Below are positions 48,224 to 58,144 of a stretch of 64,000 bases of DNA, in pieces. The notes under the pieces are model-generated. The model saw only the letters and a list, made by a program, of their open reading frames with translations, had not been told where the DNA came from and searched no databases. Positions within the stretch are counted from its first letter, which is position 1. Every line of letters starts with the position of its first letter. The position numbers and the translations under genes were made by a program. Source of the DNA: Pseudomonas sp. Choline-02u-1 (lineage in GTDB: Bacteria > Pseudomonadota > Gammaproteobacteria > Pseudomonadales > Pseudomonadaceae); assembly GCF_002836515.1 (NCBI RefSeq), contig NZ_PJBC01000060.1, positions 62,001-126,000 of the forward strand. Direction: 5' to 3'.

Positions 48224-49524
48224 GGGCGTTGCTCCCGGAAAGTGCTGCGCATCGGCCGCGCGCTGGCGGCTGGCAGCGGCTGGGTACGGGTGACGAGGTG
48301 ATGGCGGAAGGTCAGGCTGAGCACGCAGAAAATCAGGAACTCGCCCGAGCGGTAGTTGGGAATTACATAGGCAACGTAATTGGTAACGACGAACAGGCCG
48401 ATGATCACCAGAGCACACGCCTGATAGCGCGCCGATTGATCCGCCGTGATTGCCCGATAACGCTTTGCCAGTGTCTGGGCAAACATCAGCAGCAAGGCGA
48501 TCAACTGTATCAAGCCACCGTTGAGCAGGGTCTCAACGTAGCCGCTGTGTGCGTTGCCGATGTAGCCCCAGCGCGTGATGAACGCGTCGGCATCGGCACT
48601 GGCCCAGAACGCGCCGAAGCCATAGCCCTTGAGAAATTGCGCATCGATCAGGGGCTGCAACAGCTCCCAGATCAGCGTGCGGTCGGTCAGCGACGGGTCG
48701 CGGCCAACCAGCTCCAGCAACATCGCGTAGTTGGCGTAAAGCACCCCACACAGGAGGAAGAACACCAGCGTCGCCGCCATGAACGCGAGCAGTGAGCGGT
48801 TGATGCGCAAGCGGATCAGCGCAATGAAGTACGCGTAGCTGGCAGTGCCGGCGACGATCAGGGCAATCGCCGTGGCTGACTGCGCGAGGCCAATGGCAAT
48901 CAGCGCGAACAGCCCATACAGCATGGCCAGCGGGTTGCGCTGGCGGATCATCGGCAGCAGCAACAGAATCGCGATGGCGTTCAGGCGCGCGCCAGCATTC
49001 TTTTCCGCGAACACCCCGCGAAAGGCGCCGTCGCGAATGCCGCCGGAAATAAAGGCGATGTCCGGGCGGATCAGGGCAAAGATCAACCCGACCAACGCCG
49101 CCGCACCGATCACGCAGCCGAACAGAAAAGCGATGCGTTCCAGGCTGTAGCGCCAGGCAATGAAACCGGCAAAGAACACCACGCTGAGCAGCGCAACGAA
49201 ACGCTTGAAGCTGAGCATCGGCTCGCTCGACCAACTGATCGACGCCGCCACGCAGCCCAGAAACAACAGCAAAAACAGGTTCTGCCGGTAGAAGCTCTTG
49301 CTGAGGAACACCTTGTGGCGAATGAAGAAAAACAGCGGCACCAGCAGCGTCAGCAAGCCACAGACCTGATTGGCCAGATTGCCCTCGAGATCCTGCTGCG
49401 CATCGTCCAGCGTGCTCACATTGCCCAGGCGCAGAAAGAAGCCGATCACTTGGGTATAGAACAGCACACCGAACAAGGTGAAGGCGTCGGCGAGCGTCGA
49501 ATAACGCACTTGCAGACGGTTCAT
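48217..49524 (-). CDS. Wzy-type polymerase / O-antigen ligase family protein
   Basis: 435-residue polytopic protein with about 10-12 helices and a large periplasmic loop. The Wzy_C-like region contains GVFAEKNAGARLNAIAILLL, where the motif before the loop is typical of the O-antigen ligase/polymerase superfamily, and GYIGNAHSGYVETLLNGG, the conserved His-containing periplasmic segment. In this operon it is the likely polymerase. ATG 49524 has a GAGG-like site. Confidence 0.87.
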   Translation of the reverse strand: MNRLQVRYSTLADAFTLFGVLFYTQVIGFFLRLGNVSTLDDAQQDLEGNLANQVCGLLTLLVPLFFFIRHKVFLSKSFYRQNLFLLLFLGCVAASISWSSEPMLSFKRFVALLSVVFFAGFIAWRYSLERIAFLFGCVIGAAALVGLIFALIRPDIAFISGGIRDGAFRGVFAEKNAGARLNAIAILLLLPMIRQRNPLAMLYGLFALIAIGLAQSATAIALIVAGTASYAYFIALIRLRINRSLLAFMAATLVFFLLCGVLYANYAMLLELVGRDPSLTDRTLIWELLQPLIDAQFLKGYGFGAFWASADADAFITRWGYIGNAHSGYVETLLNGGLIQLIALLLMFAQTLAKRYRAITADQSARYQACALVIIGLFVVTNYVAYVIPNYRSGEFLIFCVLSLTFRHHLVTRTQPLPAASARPMRSTFREQRPC

Positions 49525-49525
49525 C

Positions 49526-50632
49526 TCAGCGCCTCCCGAGTAACGCCTTGAGGTAGGTCTGCACCGCGCGAGCGCTGACAAAGCGTGCGGCGGCGTCGAT
49601 GCGCCGTTGTCGGTGCAGCGCTCGCGGCCTGGCCATTTGTTCGCTGATCGCAGCGGCCAGCGCCGCCGGGTCGTCAACCTCGACCAAGGGCGCGACGGCG
49701 CCATCGGCGAGGATTTCCTGCGGGCCATACGGGCAGCGTGTCGCCACTACCGGCGTGCCGGTCGACAGGGCTTCGACCAGGGCGTTGGGGCTGCCCTCGA
49801 AGCGTGACGACAAAACAAAGCAATCGGCTCGAGCGATTTCGGCGATGGGGTCACTGGCGTACCCCGGCAGATCGCAACGCTCTGCGACGCCGAGCGCTGT
49901 CGCCTGGGCAAGCAGTTCGCCGCGCAAGGCGCCTTCGCCGAAGATGATCAGACGTGCATCGCGTTGCGCCAGGCGGGCGAAGGCGTCGATCAACGTGTCG
50001 AAGCCTTTCTGCTGGGCCAGCCGACCCACGGCAACGATCACCGGAGTGGTTTTTTCCCGCAGCCAGGGATGGCTGGGGGCGGCGGCAGGTTTGTCGCGAA
50101 AATCGTTGTCGAGTACCGGGTTGTCGGCGGTGGTCACATCGCGCGGGCGGGCGATAGTGGTGTCGACCAGGTCTTCGGCGACGCCCTGTGACACGCAGAT
50201 CACCGGGTTGGGAATCAGCCGATACAGCCACGGCGCCAGCCAATAGGCGAGCTTGACCGAGAGCGCCGGGTTGACGTGCTTGTCCCGCGAGAAGGCATTG
50301 CGCTCGCTGACATGCAGCCGCGCCAGCGTCCCGGACAGCGCGGCGGCGGCAATCGCCACGACGTTGACATGAGTGAGCACCGCCAGTTGCGCGTCGTAGC
50401 GGTTGCTGCGCAAAAAGCGCATCAAAGCGGGCACGGCGGCGGCACTGCGTGGGCTATCGAGCAATACTTGCCTGACCCGAGGATCGAGCGCCGGTTGATT
50501 GATGCCGGCACCGGTGAGCATCAGCAGCGTCACTTCATTGCCGGCCTCGACCAAGGCACCAGCGAGGCGCACCATCATTTTCTCCGCGCCGCCGGCGCCG
50601 AGATCCTGGAGGATGATCAGCAGCTTTTTCAT
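49526..50632 (-). CDS. Glycosyltransferase family 4
   Basis: 368-residue GT-B transferase. Opening LLIILQDLGAGGAEKMMVRLAG, C-terminal PVIVAVGRLAQQKGFDTLIDAF, and EGSPNALVEALSTGTPVVATRCPYGPQEIL (donor site with the E-x7-E pattern). It starts at ATG 50632, overlapping the stop of the upstream transferase by ATGA. Confidence 0.93.
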   Translation of the reverse strand: MKKLLIILQDLGAGGAEKMMVRLAGALVEAGNEVTLLMLTGAGINQPALDPRVRQVLLDSPRSAAAVPALMRFLRSNRYDAQLAVLTHVNVVAIAAAALSGTLARLHVSERNAFSRDKHVNPALSVKLAYWLAPWLYRLIPNPVICVSQGVAEDLVDTTIARPRDVTTADNPVLDNDFRDKPAAAPSHPWLREKTTPVIVAVGRLAQQKGFDTLIDAFARLAQRDARLIIFGEGALRGELLAQATALGVAERCDLPGYASDPIAEIARADCFVLSSRFEGSPNALVEALSTGTPVVATRCPYGPQEILADGAVAPLVEVDDPAALAAAISEQMARPRALHRQRRIDAAARFVSARAVQTYLKALLGRR

Positions 50633-51708
50633 CGGTTCCACACCTGGTAATAAGCCTGCGCGGCGTATTGGCTGGTATACGGCTGGATCGCTTCGCTGAC
50701 CGAGCGTCGGGCCGCTGTCGCGGGCTCGCGGCTGGCCAGACTGTCGAGCAGCGCCTCGGCCAGGGCCGGAACATCATCGACGCTGACCAGGCGCCCGAGG
50801 CGTCCGCCGTCGAGCAACTCGCGCGGCCCGCTGCCGCAATCGGTGGAGATCACCGCCGTGCCCAGCGCCAGCGCCTCGACCAGCACCGTCGGCAAGCCTT
50901 CGTGAAGTGAGCTGAGCACCAACAGCTGCGCATGGCGAATCAGCGGGTATGGATTGCGCAGATGCCCGGTGAAATGCACCAGACGTTCGATGCCCAGCCG
51001 TTGCGCCTGTGCTTCAAGCTCAGCGCGCAACGGCCCGTCGCCGGCAATCACCAGATAGGGCAACGTGCGTTGTTGCGCCGCCACGGCATAGGCTTCGAGC
51101 AGCAAATCAAAGCCCTTGGTGTGCACCAGTCGGCCAATTCCCAGCCAGTAATGATGGGGCACGCCACCGGGCAGCGGCGCTTGTGCCGCGTGCAGCAATT
51201 GCTCGGTGATCACCGCGTTCGGGCAATAACGGATGCGCGGCTGGCCCCACGGCATCAACCCGGCCAGCGACTGGCGCAAACCGTGGGACACCGCGACCAC
51301 CTTGCCGCTGCCGCACAAATACAGCGCGTACAACAGGCGCAAGCTGGCACGCCCGGTGTTTTGCTCGGCGCAATCCAGCGCAGCGTGGCGACTGTAAATG
51401 ACTTTGCAGTCACTGCCCAGGGTGGCGAACCAGGTGCACAGATTGGCTTGTTCCTTGGCGCCGATCAGGTGCGTCACGCCTTCGCGGCGAATTAATCGGC
51501 GCAGCAGCACGATCGACTTCAACCAGCCAGCGAGTCCGCTGCCGCCACCTGCCACGCTCGGCGCGCCGTCGACGTCGGGCGAGTCGCCGTTCATGACGTA
51601 AAAACTCACCCGTCGACCGTCCGCCAGAAACTGCTCGGCAAGGCGTTGCTGCACGCACTCGACGCCGCCGCCAGTCTGGTAATCCTTGAGCGTGAACAGA
51701 ATATGCAT
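50629..51708 (-). CDS. Glycosyltransferase family 4
   Basis: 359-residue GT-B transferase. MHILFTLKDYQTGGGVECVQQRLAEQF at the N-terminus (broken at 20 residues here would be the same motif), YWLGIGRLVHTKGFDLLLEAY, and LHEGLPTVLVEALALGTAVISTDCGSGPRELL. ATG 51708 has a GAGGA site 8 nt before it. An alternative ATG at 51723 overlaps the upstream stop by ATGA, so either start is possible. Related to but distinct from the following GT4. Confidence 0.92.
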   Translation of the reverse strand: MHILFTLKDYQTGGGVECVQQRLAEQFLADGRRVSFYVMNGDSPDVDGAPSVAGGGSGLAGWLKSIVLLRRLIRREGVTHLIGAKEQANLCTWFATLGSDCKVIYSRHAALDCAEQNTGRASLRLLYALYLCGSGKVVAVSHGLRQSLAGLMPWGQPRIRYCPNAVITEQLLHAAQAPLPGGVPHHYWLGIGRLVHTKGFDLLLEAYAVAAQQRTLPYLVIAGDGPLRAELEAQAQRLGIERLVHFTGHLRNPYPLIRHAQLLVLSSLHEGLPTVLVEALALGTAVISTDCGSGPRELLDGGRLGRLVSVDDVPALAEALLDSLASREPATAARRSVSEAIQPYTSQYAAQAYYQVWNR

Positions 51709-51719
51709 CGACACAATCC

Positions 51720-52427
51720 TCATGGGGCAGTGACATTGATCGCCACTTGCTGGCGCAGAATCATTTCGGTCAGGCGCAGGGCATTGCTCGGGTAGTCGAG
51801 CAGGTAGCGTTTGATCGTGTGCGGCTCGCGATACATGCGGTAGAAGGCGCGCAGGTGCAGGCGATTGATGGCGTCGGGGTAGTAACGCTCGCTGGCATTG
51901 GCTTCCTGACGAATGAAGCCACCGCAGGTGAACGCCACGCCGCTGAAACCGCCGCGCAGCGCATCGAGGACAAAGCGCTCTTGCAGACCGGCGCCGAGGC
52001 CGACCAGCAGCAGGTTGGTGCGCTGTCGGAGGATGTCAGCTTGAATTGCCGCACCTTGTTCGGCGTCGAAGTAACCGTTGTGTGCGCCGACCAATTGCAG
52101 GCGCGGGTACTGCGTGCCGAGCTTGTCAACGAAACGATCAAGCTCGGCCTGCCGCGCACCGACCACGTAGACGCGTTTGCCGCGCTGCTCGGACTCGCGC
52201 AACACCGGGTCGGCAATCGAGGTGAAATCGAAACTGACCCGCTGCACCGCGCGCCCGGTGATGCGCGACATGAACCCGGACATCAGCATGCCGTCGCAGA
52301 AATACGCCAGCGACGGCGGCGGCTGGCGAATGAAACTGCCAATCGAGGCAAAGTTGAGAAAGGAGAACGCCCGGTTCGATTCCAGCAGGGCCGGCGAATA
52401 ACGGTCGAGCAATTCCAGGCGGATCAT
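51720..52427 (-). CDS. WecG/TagA/CpsF-family glycosyltransferase
   Basis: 235-residue GT26 enzyme. Typical parts: [27 protein letters not shown] near the start (GT26 acceptor region), [32 protein letters not shown], and [21 protein letters not shown]. It transfers a second sugar onto the undecaprenyl-PP-linked first sugar in many exopolysaccharide systems. ATG 52427 overlaps the ugd stop (ATGA). Confidence 0.9.
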   Translation of the reverse strand: MIRLELLDRYSPALLESNRAFSFLNFASIGSFIRQPPPSLAYFCDGMLMSGFMSRITGRAVQRVSFDFTSIADPVLRESEQRGKRVYVVGARQAELDRFVDKLGTQYPRLQLVGAHNGYFDAEQGAAIQADILRQRTNLLLVGLGAGLQERFVLDALRGGFSGVAFTCGGFIRQEANASERYYPDAINRLHLRAFYRMYREPHTIKRYLLDYPSNALRLTEMILRQQVAINVTAP

Positions 52428-53782
52428 GATGCAAGATCCTGTACTTGCGCGGCGCATGTCGGCCGACCGACGCTGATGTAGGTAAAGCCGCGTGCGCTGA
52501 GACGTTGCGGATCGAACAGGTTGCGGCCGTCGAAGATCAGCGGGTTTTTCAACTGGCGAGCAAGCAACTCGAAGTCCGGCGCACGAAACGATTGCCACTC
52601 GGTGACGATCACCAGCGCGTCGGCATTTTTCAGCGCCGCCTCTTTGGTGCCGGCCAGGGTCAGGTCGTCGCGCGGGCCGTAAAGCTGCTGGGCCTGTTCC
52701 ATGGCTTTCGGGTCGAACGCCTGCACGCTGGCGCCAGCGCGCCATAACGCCTCCATCAAGACGCGGCTGGGTGCTTCGCGCATGTCGTCGGTGTTGGGCT
52801 TGAAACTCAGGCCCCACAGCGCAAAGGTTTTGCCCTCCAGGGCGCCGTTGAAGTGTTCGGCGATTTTATGGAACAGCGTGCTTTTCTGTTCGTTGTTGCG
52901 CGACTCCACCGCGCGCAGCAGGCGCGCATCGATGTCGACGCCTTGGGCAGCATGAATCAGCGCACGCACATCCTTGGGAAAACACGAACCGCCATAACCG
53001 ATGCCGGGGTAGATGAACTGGTAGCCGATACGCGGATCCGAGCCAATGCCGTGGCGGACCATTTCGATGTCGGCGCCGAGCTTTTCGGCGAGCCCGGCCA
53101 TTTCGTTCATGAAACTGATCTTGGTCGCCAGCATGCAGTTGGCCGCGTACTTGGTCAGCTCGGCGCTGCGCACATCCATCACGATGATTTTTTCGCGGTT
53201 GCGATTGAACGGTTCGTACAACTCGCGCATCAGCGCTTCGGCCCGCGGGCTTTCGGTGCCGATGATGATTCGGTCGGGTCGCATGCAGTCATCGACCGCG
53301 CAGCCTTCCTTGAGAAATTCCGGGTTGGAGACCACATCGAAGGTCAGTTCGCCACGGCCGCTTTCGGCGAGGATGACATTGATGCAATCGCGCACACGGT
53401 CCGCCGTGCCCACCGGCACCGTGGATTTGTCGACGATGATCTGCTCGCCGCGCAGATGCTCGCCGATCGTTCGCGCGACGCTCAGCACATGTTTGAGATC
53501 CGCCGAGCCGTCCTCGTCCGGCGGGGTGCCGACGGCGATCAGCAACACGTCGCCGTGCGTTACCGCAGCGGCCAGATCACTGCCGAATTGCAAGCGTCCG
53601 CTCTGATGATTTTCCCGCACCAGGCTTTTCAGGCCCGGCTCGTAGATGGGCAGGCTGCCGTCATTCAAGGCCTGCACCTTGGCCGCGTCGACATCCACAC
53701 ACAGCACGTTGTGGCCGACCTCGGCCAGCGCGGCGCCCTGGACCAGTCCGACATAACCGATACCGAATACACTCACATTCAT
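52424..53782 (-). CDS. ugd: UDP-glucose 6-dehydrogenase
   Basis: 452 residues. Makes UDP-glucuronic acid with two NAD+. NAD loop [20 protein letters not shown], catalytic [14 protein letters not shown] with the thiohemiacetal Cys, and [16 protein letters not shown] in the C-terminal domain. The conserved Cys and the Lys/Asp partners are all present. Together with the epimerase at 60560-61534 it supplies UDP-GlcA and UDP-GalA, so the polymer is expected to be acidic. It lies between the priming transferase and WecG-like genes. Confidence 0.95.
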   Translation of the reverse strand: MNVSVFGIGYVGLVQGAALAEVGHNVLCVDVDAAKVQALNDGSLPIYEPGLKSLVRENHQSGRLQFGSDLAAAVTHGDVLLIAVGTPPDEDGSADLKHVLSVARTIGEHLRGEQIIVDKSTVPVGTADRVRDCINVILAESGRGELTFDVVSNPEFLKEGCAVDDCMRPDRIIIGTESPRAEALMRELYEPFNRNREKIIVMDVRSAELTKYAANCMLATKISFMNEMAGLAEKLGADIEMVRHGIGSDPRIGYQFIYPGIGYGGSCFPKDVRALIHAAQGVDIDARLLRAVESRNNEQKSTLFHKIAEHFNGALEGKTFALWGLSFKPNTDDMREAPSRVLMEALWRAGASVQAFDPKAMEQAQQLYGPRDDLTLAGTKEAALKNADALVIVTEWQSFRAPDFELLARQLKNPLIFDGRNLFDPQRLSARGFTYISVGRPTCAAQVQDLAS

Positions 53783-53828
53783 GGGAAAACCTCATGCGTG
53801 GCGGGGTGGGCCAGAGCGCTGGCCGCTG

Positions 53829-55220
53829 TCAGTAGATGTTTTTCGAGAACAGGGTGAAGGGCGTCTTCAGGAGGATTTTGATGTCCAGCCACAGCGACCA
53901 TTGATTGATGTAATTGAGGTCCTGGGCGACCCGGCGCTGCATCTTTTCCACGGTCTCGGTTTCGCCGCGATGCCCGGTGATCTGCGCCAGACCGGTGATG
54001 CCAGGCTTGAGCCGATGCCGCGCCATGTAGGCGCGCACCTTGCCGGTGTAATAGATGTTGTGGGTGACCGCGTGGGGGCGCGGGCCGACGAGCGCCATGT
54101 GGCCGAACAGCACGTTGAACAGTTGCGGCAGCTCATCGATCGAGCTGCGTCGCAGAAAGCGTCCCAGCGGGGTGACGCGATCGTCGTCGCGGGTGGCCTG
54201 GCGCACTTGCTGATCGTCGTGCACGCGCATCGAACGGAATTTCCACACGCGAATCACTTCGCCGTCGCAGCCATGGCGGCTTTGCTTGAACAGCACTGGC
54301 CCCGGCGACGTCAGCTTGACCGCGATGGCCACGCCGAGCAGCAGCGGGCTGAGCAGAATCAGCGCCACGGCGGCCACGCTGCGTTCGAACAGGTCTTTGC
54401 AGAACAGACTGCCGGGGTGCGAGGTGAGCAGGCTTTCGTTGAGGTAGATCGCCGGCATCCGTTCGATCTCGGAGATCGAGTGATTAAGCAGGACCATGCT
54501 GCCCAGATCCGGAATCCACACCACGTCGACGTTCATGTCGAGCAGGTTGATGTACAGCGCTTCGATGGTCGCCGCCTCCGCCATTGGCAGCACGATGTAC
54601 ACGCGCCGCGCCTGCAGGCGCGTGATGATTTCGCGGATGTCCTCGACCTCGCCGAGCAGCGGCAGGATGCTCGGCGCGGGGCCGCTGTCGGCTTTCGCCG
54701 CGACGAAACCGAGCAGCAGCGCGCGATCCGGATCGAGGAGTTTGCGCGCCAGCTCATGGGCGGTCGGGCAGGTGCCGATGATCACCGCGCGGCGCTCGTT
54801 GCTGATCATTCTGGTGTAGAGGCGCACGAACAGATGCAGCGGCACAAACGTCGCCGCCTGAGCGAGAAAACCGACCACGGCCCAGACAATCACCACCTGC
54901 CGCGAGAACAAAGCGCTGGTCTGGGTGACGAAAGCGATGCTCATCAGCAGCCCGAGCAGAATCAGCCAGCCGGCAAGCAAACGCCCGAGCCCGACCAGCA
55001 GGCCATGGCGCTTGTGGTAGACCTGCACCAGGCCGTAGACCGGCATCGAACCGAGCACCGTGAGGATGATCAGCAAGCGGTACTCACTGGGCAGTTCGCC
55101 GATGCGCCAGTGCACCAGCACGATCAGCAACAGGTTGACCAGAGTCATTGCGCACAGCCATTGCACCCAGAAGGTGAGGCCGCGACGGTGTGCCATTTGC
55201 GCGGAATATTGCGAGGTCAT
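53829..55220 (-). CDS. Undecaprenyl-phosphate glucose phosphotransferase (WcaJ-like priming enzyme)
   Basis: 463 residues. Four N-terminal transmembrane helices, a CoA-binding-like cytoplasmic domain (about 145-260), a fifth helix, then the bacterial sugar transferase domain with KSRHGCDGEVIRVWKFRSMRV-like motif, RFLRRSSIDELPQLFNVL and GLAQITGHRG. The phosphotransferase loads glucose-1-P (or galactose-1-P) on undecaprenyl phosphate and starts the repeat unit. ATG 55220 has a GGAGA site 8 nt upstream; an upstream TTG would add 8 residues. It is preceded by the Wzc-like gene. Confidence 0.93.
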   Translation of the reverse strand: MTSQYSAQMAHRRGLTFWVQWLCAMTLVNLLLIVLVHWRIGELPSEYRLLIILTVLGSMPVYGLVQVYHKRHGLLVGLGRLLAGWLILLGLLMSIAFVTQTSALFSRQVVIVWAVVGFLAQAATFVPLHLFVRLYTRMISNERRAVIIGTCPTAHELARKLLDPDRALLLGFVAAKADSGPAPSILPLLGEVEDIREIITRLQARRVYIVLPMAEAATIEALYINLLDMNVDVVWIPDLGSMVLLNHSISEIERMPAIYLNESLLTSHPGSLFCKDLFERSVAAVALILLSPLLLGVAIAVKLTSPGPVLFKQSRHGCDGEVIRVWKFRSMRVHDDQQVRQATRDDDRVTPLGRFLRRSSIDELPQLFNVLFGHMALVGPRPHAVTHNIYYTGKVRAYMARHRLKPGITGLAQITGHRGETETVEKMQRRVAQDLNYINQWSLWLDIKILLKTPFTLFSKNIY

Positions 55221-55286
55221 CGGCGCGATCTCCGATTCGTCCAACAGGGAGGGATTTGCTGTTGCCGGGCGGCACGGCCCGGAAAA

Positions 55287-57596
55287 TCAGCGCGGGGCGA
55301 AGTCGTAGTCGTAGAAGGAGCGGGAGTGACCATGGCCGTACTTGCGTGCCTTGCGCAGATCGACCTGATTGAGCACCACGCCGAACACCGGCGCTTGGCT
55401 CTGCTGCAACACGGCGATGCTTTTGCGCACCTGGCCGACCGGCGTGCTCTGCGCCTTGACCACGTAAATCACCGCGTCGGAGTGCTGAGCCAGCAACAAC
55501 GCGTCACTGACGATTTCTGCTGGCGGCGAATCGATGATGATGTGCCGATAGCGCGACTTCAGAATCTGCAATAGCCGACCGAGGCGTGGCGAACTGAGCA
55601 AGTCCTGCGCGGGGGCCACGGCATTGCTCGAACTGCTCGAGGCTTTCAGCCGTGGCGCATCGAACGGGTCCAGCGCCGAAGGCGCCAGGCAACCGGCCGG
55701 GAGCATGTCGAGATTGCCCACGCTGCGGATGCAGTCTTCGAGCCGCGCGGTGCCGGCCATGAGGTTGGCCAGGCCGGGGTTTTCAGGCGGGAAATCGAAG
55801 TTCAGCGACAGTGTCGGCTGACGCATGTCGGCATCGATCAGCAGCACTCGCTCCAGCGGCGCGAGCGACGAAGCGAGGTTGTTGGCGATGGTGCTCTTGC
55901 CTTCGCCGGACACCGAAGACGTGACCAGCACCACCTGCGCCGGACGTTCGTTGTTTTGCAGCATCAGCCAGGTGCGCAGGTTGCGGATGGTTTCGCAGAA
56001 GCGCGGGTGGTCGTTGTCCTCGAACAGCCGCGCCAACTGCCGCCGGCTCTTTTTCATTACCAGCGGCACCACGCTCAGTAGCGGCACATTGAGCAGGCTC
56101 TCGACGGTGTCGTCGGTCTTGAAGGTGTTGCTCAGGGTATCGAAGAGGAAGGCGAGGGCGACGCCGACGACCGCAGCCACCAGCGCAACAATCGCGAGGA
56201 TCAGATTCTTGCGCGGTTTGCTCGCTTCCAGCGGCGCGATCGCCGGGTCAACGATGCGTGCTTTGGCCGAATCCATGTCCGAGGTGGCGGCGGTTTCCTT
56301 GAGGCGAGTGACGAAAGTTTCGTACAGCGCTCGGGTGCTGTCGACTTCGCGCTGGAATTCGCGCAGCTGGAATTCCTTGCGCGAAATATCCTGAATCTGC
56401 GCCTTGTTGCTGTTGAAGGATTTGCGCAACGCGTCTTCGCTGGCCACCGCCAGTTGATATTGGCGTTCGATGCCGGCGACCACTTGCTGCACCTGCAGGC
56501 GCAGGCTGTTGGCAGCGGTGCGCTGTTCGGAACGGGCGGAAATCAGCGCCGGGTGCTTGGGCCCGTAGCGCCCCGACAACTCCTCGACTTTGGCCTGGGC
56601 CTTGGCCAGATCGCCTTGGAACTGCTGAATCAACGGGTTGCTCAGCACCGCTGGCACGCTCGACAGGCGACTGATATCGCCATTGCTGAGAGATTGGGCC
56701 TGGCGGTACTGGCTCTCGGCCTCGGCACGATCGCGGCGCGCGTCGATCATGCGGTTGCCGGTCATTTGCAGCTCGTTGGCACTGATCGTCGCGACACCGT
56801 CAACATCGACCAGACCCTGTTCCTCGCGGTAGGCCTGCAACTTGTTTTCGGCCACGCGCAGGTTGTCGCGCAATTCGACCAAGCGGGTGTTCATCCAGCT
56901 GGTGTTGTTTTGCGAAGACTTGAGACTGGTGTCCTGCTGGCTGTCGATGAAACCTTGGGCGAGGGCATTGGCCACCGCCGCAGCGAGCGCGGGGTCGGGC
57001 AGCTCGACGTCGATTTCCAGCAACTGGCTCTTGCCGACGAACTTGACGCTGGTGTGCAGCATCAGGTTTTGCGTGACGTCGTTGAACACCTGTTCTTCAG
57101 TGGCTGGCGGCTTGGGCGGCGGCAGCAGATCCAGCCATGGCAGCCATTGATCGCGATTGAGCTCGGCCAGCCATTGGCGCGGGGCGAACCAGCTCTGCGC
57201 CTGTTGGCGTGGATCGGTAATCGGGTGGGTGGTCAGACCGAGCTTGCGCACCGCGCGCTCGGCGAGTTCCCGCGATTGCAGCAACGCCTGCTGAGTCTGC
57301 AAGTAATCGGTGGTGGTCGCGCCGCCAGCTTCGGCGGCCTGCTGAAAACTCAACACCGGCGGCGTCTTGTCCTTGATCAGCAGCGTCGCACTGCCGACGT
57401 ACTGCGGCGTGATGAACGACAGCACCGCCACGGCCAACGCGCAACTGAGCAGTACCAGCCAGGCGATGTTCCACTTCGCCGACCAGATCACCCGCCACAG
57501 GTGCAGCAGATCAAGGGTGTCCGACTCATCGGCGGCTTGCGTTGGCAAGTGGCCCTGGAGCGGACGTTCGAGGTAGGTGCTTGGGCTGTTGTCCAT
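55287..57596 (-). CDS. Wzc-type polysaccharide co-polymerase with tyrosine autokinase domain
   Basis: 769 residues. N-terminal Wzz domain with transmembrane helix 1 (about 40-65), coiled-coil periplasmic part (about 220-440), helix 2 (about 464-486), then a BY-kinase: Walker A SSVSGEGKST (560-569), Walker A' LLIDADMRQP (585-594) and Walker B IIIDSPPA. The C-terminal tail YGHGHSRSFYDYDF carries three tyrosines, probable autophosphorylation sites. It controls chain length and links the inner-membrane polymerase to the OPX protein encoded just downstream in the transcript order (upstream coordinates). Confidence 0.94.
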   Translation of the reverse strand: MDNSPSTYLERPLQGHLPTQAADESDTLDLLHLWRVIWSAKWNIAWLVLLSCALAVAVLSFITPQYVGSATLLIKDKTPPVLSFQQAAEAGGATTTDYLQTQQALLQSRELAERAVRKLGLTTHPITDPRQQAQSWFAPRQWLAELNRDQWLPWLDLLPPPKPPATEEQVFNDVTQNLMLHTSVKFVGKSQLLEIDVELPDPALAAAVANALAQGFIDSQQDTSLKSSQNNTSWMNTRLVELRDNLRVAENKLQAYREEQGLVDVDGVATISANELQMTGNRMIDARRDRAEAESQYRQAQSLSNGDISRLSSVPAVLSNPLIQQFQGDLAKAQAKVEELSGRYGPKHPALISARSEQRTAANSLRLQVQQVVAGIERQYQLAVASEDALRKSFNSNKAQIQDISRKEFQLREFQREVDSTRALYETFVTRLKETAATSDMDSAKARIVDPAIAPLEASKPRKNLILAIVALVAAVVGVALAFLFDTLSNTFKTDDTVESLLNVPLLSVVPLVMKKSRRQLARLFEDNDHPRFCETIRNLRTWLMLQNNERPAQVVLVTSSVSGEGKSTIANNLASSLAPLERVLLIDADMRQPTLSLNFDFPPENPGLANLMAGTARLEDCIRSVGNLDMLPAGCLAPSALDPFDAPRLKASSSSSNAVAPAQDLLSSPRLGRLLQILKSRYRHIIIDSPPAEIVSDALLLAQHSDAVIYVVKAQSTPVGQVRKSIAVLQQSQAPVFGVVLNQVDLRKARKYGHGHSRSFYDYDFAPR

Positions 57597-57598
57597 GA

Positions 57599-58132
57599 TC
57601 AGAAAAAGCCTTGTGCAATGGAAATGGTGTCGCCGGGGGCGATGACGGTAGTGCGCGAAATGTTTTCAGTGACCGGCGGGCCGCCACTGCCGCGCAAAAT
57701 CGTCACGCGTTTCATCGAGGCGCGTTCGGTCAGACCGCCGCCCAGCGCGATGGCTTTTTCCAGGGTCAGGCCGGGTTGGAACGGATAGCTGCCGGGTTTC
57801 TGCACTTCGCCGTTGATATAGAAAGGGCGGTATTCGATCTGGCTGAGGCTGACTTTCGGGTCGACCAGATAGCCTTGCTTGAGGCCGTCGACGATCTTTT
57901 GTTCGACTTGATTGGGCGTCAGGCCCCTGGCGACGATCTCGCCGAGAAACGGGTAGGAGAAAGTGCCGGCGTCATTGAGGCGGATCTTCTTGAAGCTCAG
58001 TTCCGGCTCGCCGAACACGATGATGCGCAAGACATCGCCAGCGGCCAGGCGGTAATTGGTGTCGGTGTCCGCCGCCTCGACCGTGGGCACTGTCCAGAGC
58101 AGCAACAACAGTAAAATCAGGCGCGTGTGCAT
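57599..58132 (-). CDS. Short OPX (Wza-like) polysaccharide export protein
   Basis: 177 residues: signal peptide (MHTRLILLLLLLWTVPTVEA), one polysaccharide-export domain (DTNYRLAAGDVLRIIVFGEPEL) and one SLBB domain (PFYINGEVQKPGSYPFQPGLTLEKAIALGGG). It lacks the lipobox Cys and the C-terminal outer-membrane alpha-helix of E. coli Wza (379 aa), so it cannot itself span the outer membrane. The beta-barrel gene directly upstream in the operon (58145-59305) is the likely partner pore. Confidence 0.92.
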   Translation of the reverse strand: MHTRLILLLLLLWTVPTVEAADTDTNYRLAAGDVLRIIVFGEPELSFKKIRLNDAGTFSYPFLGEIVARGLTPNQVEQKIVDGLKQGYLVDPKVSLSQIEYRPFYINGEVQKPGSYPFQPGLTLEKAIALGGGLTERASMKRVTILRGSGGPPVTENISRTTVIAPGDTISIAQGFF

Positions 58133-58144
58133 GGCCCAACCCTC

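Noticed and set aside
53781-55574. Long open frame antisense to the priming transferase gene
   Set aside because: Same kind of Gln/His-rich shadow; the minus strand encodes a clear sugar transferase.
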